Below, piece after piece: positions 5,846 through 8,667 of a stretch of DNA of 8,667 nt. Numbering within the stretch: the first letter of the stretch is position 1; every line of letters begins with the position of its first letter. Source of the stretch: Candidatus Bathyarchaeota archaeon B23 (GTDB lineage: Archaea; Thermoproteota; Bathyarchaeia; TCS64; B23); contig LUCA01000020.1 in NCBI GenBank assembly GCA_001593875.1, forward strand, positions 1-8,667. The letters are read 5' to 3'. The notes beneath the pieces were generated by a model, which made no database searches, was not told the origin of the DNA, and saw only the letters and a list, made by a program, of their open reading frames with translations. Both the position numbers and the translations under genes were made by a program.

Positions 5846-7462
5846 ATGTCCTTCGAGGTCGTCGAGAGGGACCTACTGGGCCGAATAGGGAGGTTGAGAA
5901 CCAGGAGGGGCGTCGTCGAGACCCCCCTCTTCCTACCCGTCGTCAACCCCCTGAGCCAGCCCATCCCGCCCAGGAGGATGCTGGAGGAGTTCGGCTGTGA
6001 GGCCCTCATCACCAACGCCTACATCATCAAGAGAAGGCTGGGAGATCAGCCGGAGCTGGAGGTCCATAGATTGTTGGAGTACGACGGCGTCGTCGCCACC
6101 GACTCGGGGGGGTATCAGATACTCGTCTACGGGGATTTGGAGGCCGACCCCCTGGAGATGGTCGAGTTCCAGAGGCGGATCGGGTCGGATATAGCGGTGA
6201 TACTCGACGTCCCCACCGGCTGGGAGACCTCGAGGGAGAGGGCCGAGTGGACGGTGAGGGAGACCTTGAGGAGGGCTGAGGACGCCCTCCCCCTCATCGC
6301 CGACAGCGAAGCCCTCTGGATGGGGCCTGTGCAGGGTGGAAACCACCTGGACCTCGTGGAGCGTTCGGCCAGAAGCATGAGCCAGCTCCCCTACGACATC
6401 TACGCCCTAGGCAGCCCGACGAAGGTGATGGAGCAATACCTCTTCCCAACCCTCGTCGAGATGGTGATGACGGCGAAGCTGAACCTGCCGCCGAGTAAGC
6501 CCCTCCACCTCTTCGGGGCGGGGCACCCCATGATGTTCGCCCTGGCCGTCGCCATGGGCTGCGACCTCTTCGACTCCGCCGCCTACGCCCTCTACGCCAG
6601 GGAGGGCCGCTACCTCACCCCGAGGGGCACCCTGAAGCTCCAGGAGCTGAGGCATCTCCCCTGCCCCTGCCCCATCTGCCGCAGATATGAGGCCGAGGAG
6701 CTGAGGGAGATGCTGAAGTTCGAGAGGGTGAGGCTGCTGGCGGAGCACAACCTCCACGTCTGCATGGCGGAGGTGGAGACGGTGAAGCAGGCCATCTCGG
6801 AGGGAGGCCTCTGGGAGCTCCTGGAGGCGAGGAGCAGAGGCCATCCGGCGTTGGCCTCGGCCTTCAGGAGGCTCGCTGGATACGGGGAGGCGCTGGAGAG
6901 GTGGAGCCCCACCCACAAGATGAGGGGCCTCTTCTACTTCGACCACCACGACCTCTCCAGACCTGAGCTGGTGAGGCATAGGAGGAGGATGGATCAGAAC
7001 TACAGGCCTCCTCAAGGGGCCTCAACCCTCCTCCTGGCCCCGGCGCCGAGGGAGAGGCCCTACATCAGGTCTAGGGGATACAGGCGGCTGGGGGAGGGGT
7101 TAGAGGGTTTCCAGGGGCTTCATCTCTGCTTCTACGCCCCTCCCCTCGGCGTGGTCCCGCCGGAGCTCTCCGAGACCTACCCCCTCTCCCAGATCGAGGT
7201 CTCCGAGCCCCTGGACCTGGAGACTCTCCGTTGGACGGCGGAGGAGGTGGCTGGATACGTTGGGGGGAAACCCTACGAGGCCGTCATCCTCTACAGGGGG
7301 GAGGGGGTCCTCGATGAGATGGTGGAGAGGCGATGTCGAGAGGTCTGCGAGGGCTCCGGGAGGCGGTTCTGGGCTCTCTCAGCCCCCAACCCCTATGGGG
7401 AGGCCTCCCTGAGGAGGCTGAGGGAGTTCCTAGAGGATAGATTTAAAGAGAATAAGTCATAG
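5846..7462 (+). CDS. tgtA: Archaeosine tRNA-guanine transglycosylase (TgtA), without PUA domain
   Basis: This enzyme exchanges guanine-15 in the tRNA D-loop for preQ0, the first tRNA-bound step of archaeosine synthesis. The N-terminal TIM-barrel domain (about 1-340) has DSGGYQ with D86 and FDSA with D243, the two catalytic aspartates of the family. The zinc site is C273, C275, C278 and H301, with the same spacing as in the Pyrococcus enzyme (CxCxxC and a His 28 residues after the first Cys). The following 200 residues correspond to the C1/C2 tRNA-binding region. The protein stops at 538 residues, whereas full-length archaeal enzymes of about 580 end with a PUA domain. I see no PUA-like sequence before the stop, so that domain is either encoded elsewhere or lost. 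The ATG is supported by the TATA-like element 29 bp upstream. It appears to be transcribed separately from the Sm-like gene. Confidence 0.93.
   Translation: MSFEVVERDLLGRIGRLRTRRGVVETPLFLPVVNPLSQPIPPRRMLEEFGCEALITNAYIIKRRLGDQPELEVHRLLEYDGVVATDSGGYQILVYGDLEADPLEMVEFQRRIGSDIAVILDVPTGWETSRERAEWTVRETLRRAEDALPLIADSEALWMGPVQGGNHLDLVERSARSMSQLPYDIYALGSPTKVMEQYLFPTLVEMVMTAKLNLPPSKPLHLFGAGHPMMFALAVAMGCDLFDSAAYALYAREGRYLTPRGTLKLQELRHLPCPCPICRRYEAEELREMLKFERVRLLAEHNLHVCMAEVETVKQAISEGGLWELLEARSRGHPALASAFRRLAGYGEALERWSPTHKMRGLFYFDHHDLSRPELVRHRRRMDQNYRPPQGASTLLLAPAPRERPYIRSRGYRRLGEGLEGFQGLHLCFYAPPLGVVPPELSETYPLSQIEVSEPLDLETLRWTAEEVAGYVGGKPYEAVILYRGEGVLDEMVERRCREVCEGSGRRFWALSAPNPYGEASLRRLREFLEDRFKENKS
7441..7447 (+). 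promoter_or_regulatory. TATA box of the methyltransferase gene, inside the tgtA 3' end
   Basis: ATTTAAA lies in the last codons of tgtA, and its centre is about 28 bp before the ATG at 7472. The methyltransferase gene can therefore be transcribed by itself, probably as a leaderless mRNA, since no SD is present in the 9-bp gap. Confidence 0.6.
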
Positions 7463-7471
7463 TGCATATCG

Positions 7472-8452
7472 ATGCCTGATAGGAAGAGATCGACCTTCAT
7501 CCCTATGAAGCCTATAACAAAGGAGGATTATTTAGACTTCATAAGGGAACATGGAGCCGTCTCGATAGAGAACTCGGAGATCGAGATCGGATCGAGACAT
7601 GAGATCGAGAAGTATCAACCCGGAGAGTTCTCCCTGGAGACCACCACCGTCTGGTCCTTCCCCAGCAGGGGGAGGTGGGCGACCCATAGGGGGGACTACC
7701 GGGGGAACTGGCCCCCCCAGCTGGTGAGGAACCTCCTCATCAGATACAGCAGACCCGGTGAGTGGGTGCTGGATCAGATGTGCGGCGGGGGGACCACCCT
7801 CATAGAGTGTAAGCTCCTGGGCAGGAACGCCATAGGCGTAGACATCAACTACGAAGCCCTCATGCTCACCCTCGACAGGCTCAACTTCGCCTACAGGCCC
7901 GAGGGCCTGGGGGAGCCCGAGATCAGGGTCTACCAGGGGGACGCCAGGAACCTAAACCTCGTCGAGGACGAATCCATAGACCTCGTGGCCACCCACCCCC
8001 CCTACGCCGACATCATCCCCTACTCCAGGGGCAGAGCCAAAGGAGACCTCTCCAGATCCTCAAGCCTGGAGAAATACCTCAGGGCGATGAGGGATATCGC
8101 CGCCGAGAGCTTCAGGGTGCTGAGGCCTGGACGCTTCTGCGCCATCCTAGTGGGCGACACCAGGAGGCGTAGACACTACATCCCCATAGCCTTCAGGGTG
8201 ATGCAGCAATTCCTGGACGCCGGCTTCATCCTGAGGGAGGACGTCATCAAATGCCAGTGGAGGATGAGGCGGAGCAGGGAGAAGTGGATGGGGCTCGTTA
8301 GGGCTGCGGAGGGATGCTGGGTTGAGAGGCCTAGAGGCAGACGCTACTGGACCGACTTCCTGTTGATAAGCCATGAACACCTCTTCATCTTCCGGAAACC
8401 CCAGGAGGGGGAGGACACCTCGAGATACGCCCTCAGCATGAGGTGGTGGTGA
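7472..8452 (+). CDS. Amino-type (N4-cytosine/N6-adenine) DNA methyltransferase
   Basis: The 326-residue protein has the motifs of exocyclic-amino DNA methyltransferases. WSFPSRGRWATHRGDYRGNW at 61-80 and WPPQLVRNLL at 80-89 form the motif X-like approach. VLDQMCGGGTTLIE (99-112) is the SAM-binding motif I, and GVDIN (122-126) bears the acidic residue that should hold the SAM ribose. HPPY (175-178) is catalytic motif IV, with His where Asp, Asn or Ser is usual. The order X-I-IV resembles the gamma class; little length remains for a target-recognition domain except about 180-310. Target sequence and base cannot be read from this. Its first 150 bp have clearly less GC than the neighbouring genes, a possible sign of transfer. 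An RNA substrate is less likely but not excluded. The next gene starts in a GTGA overlap with its stop. Confidence 0.85.
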   Translation: MPDRKRSTFIPMKPITKEDYLDFIREHGAVSIENSEIEIGSRHEIEKYQPGEFSLETTTVWSFPSRGRWATHRGDYRGNWPPQLVRNLLIRYSRPGEWVLDQMCGGGTTLIECKLLGRNAIGVDINYEALMLTLDRLNFAYRPEGLGEPEIRVYQGDARNLNLVEDESIDLVATHPPYADIIPYSRGRAKGDLSRSSSLEKYLRAMRDIAAESFRVLRPGRFCAILVGDTRRRRHYIPIAFRVMQQFLDAGFILREDVIKCQWRMRRSREKWMGLVRAAEGCWVERPRGRRYWTDFLLISHEHLFIFRKPQEGEDTSRYALSMRWW

Positions 8453-8667
8453 ACGCCACCATGACCTCCTCTATGGGAGATACCGCATCGTCAACCGAAG
8501 CCTTTCCCCAGGGGGACTACCTCAACACCAACGCCCTCCAGCAGCTCCACACCTACTTCATCTCCACCCTCCCCAGGCCCTACGACAGGGGGTTGATCAG
8601 CAACACCTTCATGATCGATAGGGGGATGCTGGAGAGAACCCTGGAGTTCGCCCCGGGGGAGTGGCTG
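8449..8667 (+). CDS. 5' end of an unidentified gene coupled to the methyltransferase (partial)
   Basis: An open frame runs to the window edge, giving 73 codons from the GTG at 8449. That GTG overlaps the methyltransferase stop as GTGA and has GAGGTG 3 nt upstream (8440-8445). An ATG at 8461 in the same frame is the alternative start. After a Ser/Thr-rich beginning comes a likely folded part (GDYLNTNALQQLHTYF, then LPRPYDRG, then FMIDRGMLERTLEF). I do not recognise the family. The coupling to an amino-methyltransferase makes a restriction enzyme, a specificity protein or a second methyltransferase subunit worth considering, but nothing visible proves any of these. No nuclease motif is present in the part that can be read. 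Confidence 0.65.
   Translation, partial: MNATMTSSMGDTASSTEAFPQGDYLNTNALQQLHTYFISTLPRPYDRGLISNTFMIDRGMLERTLEFAPGEWL

Noticed and set aside
6407..7015. Minus-strand frame of about 200 codons opposite tgtA
   Set aside because: It is antisense to a confidently identified enzyme and rich in His, Leu, Glu and Val without domain structure; no promoter or SD supports it.
163..8452. Many GGAGG/GGAGGTG sequences inside genes
   Set aside because: They come from frequent AGG and GAG codons on the coding strand and are not placed before start codons, so they were not called as ribosome binding sites or internal starts.

Overview
The window comes from an archaeon, GC-rich and most likely thermophilic, probably of the Thermoproteota/TACK side, although the lineage cannot be fixed from this sequence alone. 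The archaeal assignment rests on an archaeosine tRNA-guanine transglycosylase (TgtA), an Sm-like archaeal protein with an extra C-terminal domain, a Fap7/AK6-type nucleotide kinase, a DUF1922-like zinc-ribbon protein, and TTTAAA-type TATA boxes 25-40 bp before start codons. Arginine is written mostly as AGG/AGA. The high GC content opens many spurious reading frames; only those with coherent protein features are annotated.

Region 1 (1-3735, + strand) is a tightly overlapping operon. It holds the 3' end of an unidentified gene, a two-pass membrane protein carrying an M14 metallocarboxypeptidase-like domain, a second membrane protein that looks by eye like a paralogue of the first one's N-terminal membrane region but has no enzyme domain, and a protein with an N-terminal signal anchor and an apparently extracytoplasmic domain. 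All junctions overlap, which suggests co-translation and possibly one membrane complex. I do not recognise a described system of this composition, and it is the best candidate here for something new.

Region 2 (3738-4266) is an OsmC-family gene on the minus strand, converging on region 1 with only 2 bp between stop codons, followed by a 118-bp divergent promoter region. Each of its two TATA boxes lies next to a perfect short inverted repeat, which could be an operator.

Region 3 (4267-7462, + strand) is an RNA/ribosome-oriented cluster: the Fap7/AK6 kinase, the zinc-ribbon protein overlapping it, a small winged-helix-like protein, the Sm-like protein and TgtA. TgtA keeps its catalytic and zinc residues but seems to end before the usual C-terminal PUA domain. 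The Sm-like and tgtA genes each appear to have their own promoter, with little or no leader.

Region 4 (7472-8667, + strand) holds an amino-type DNA methyltransferase gene with its own promoter and, joined by a GTGA start/stop overlap, the 5' end of an unidentified gene that leaves the window. Whether this is a restriction-modification pair cannot be decided from what is visible. No tRNA, rRNA, CRISPR array or insertion sequence was seen; no gene-free stretch exceeds 120 bp.
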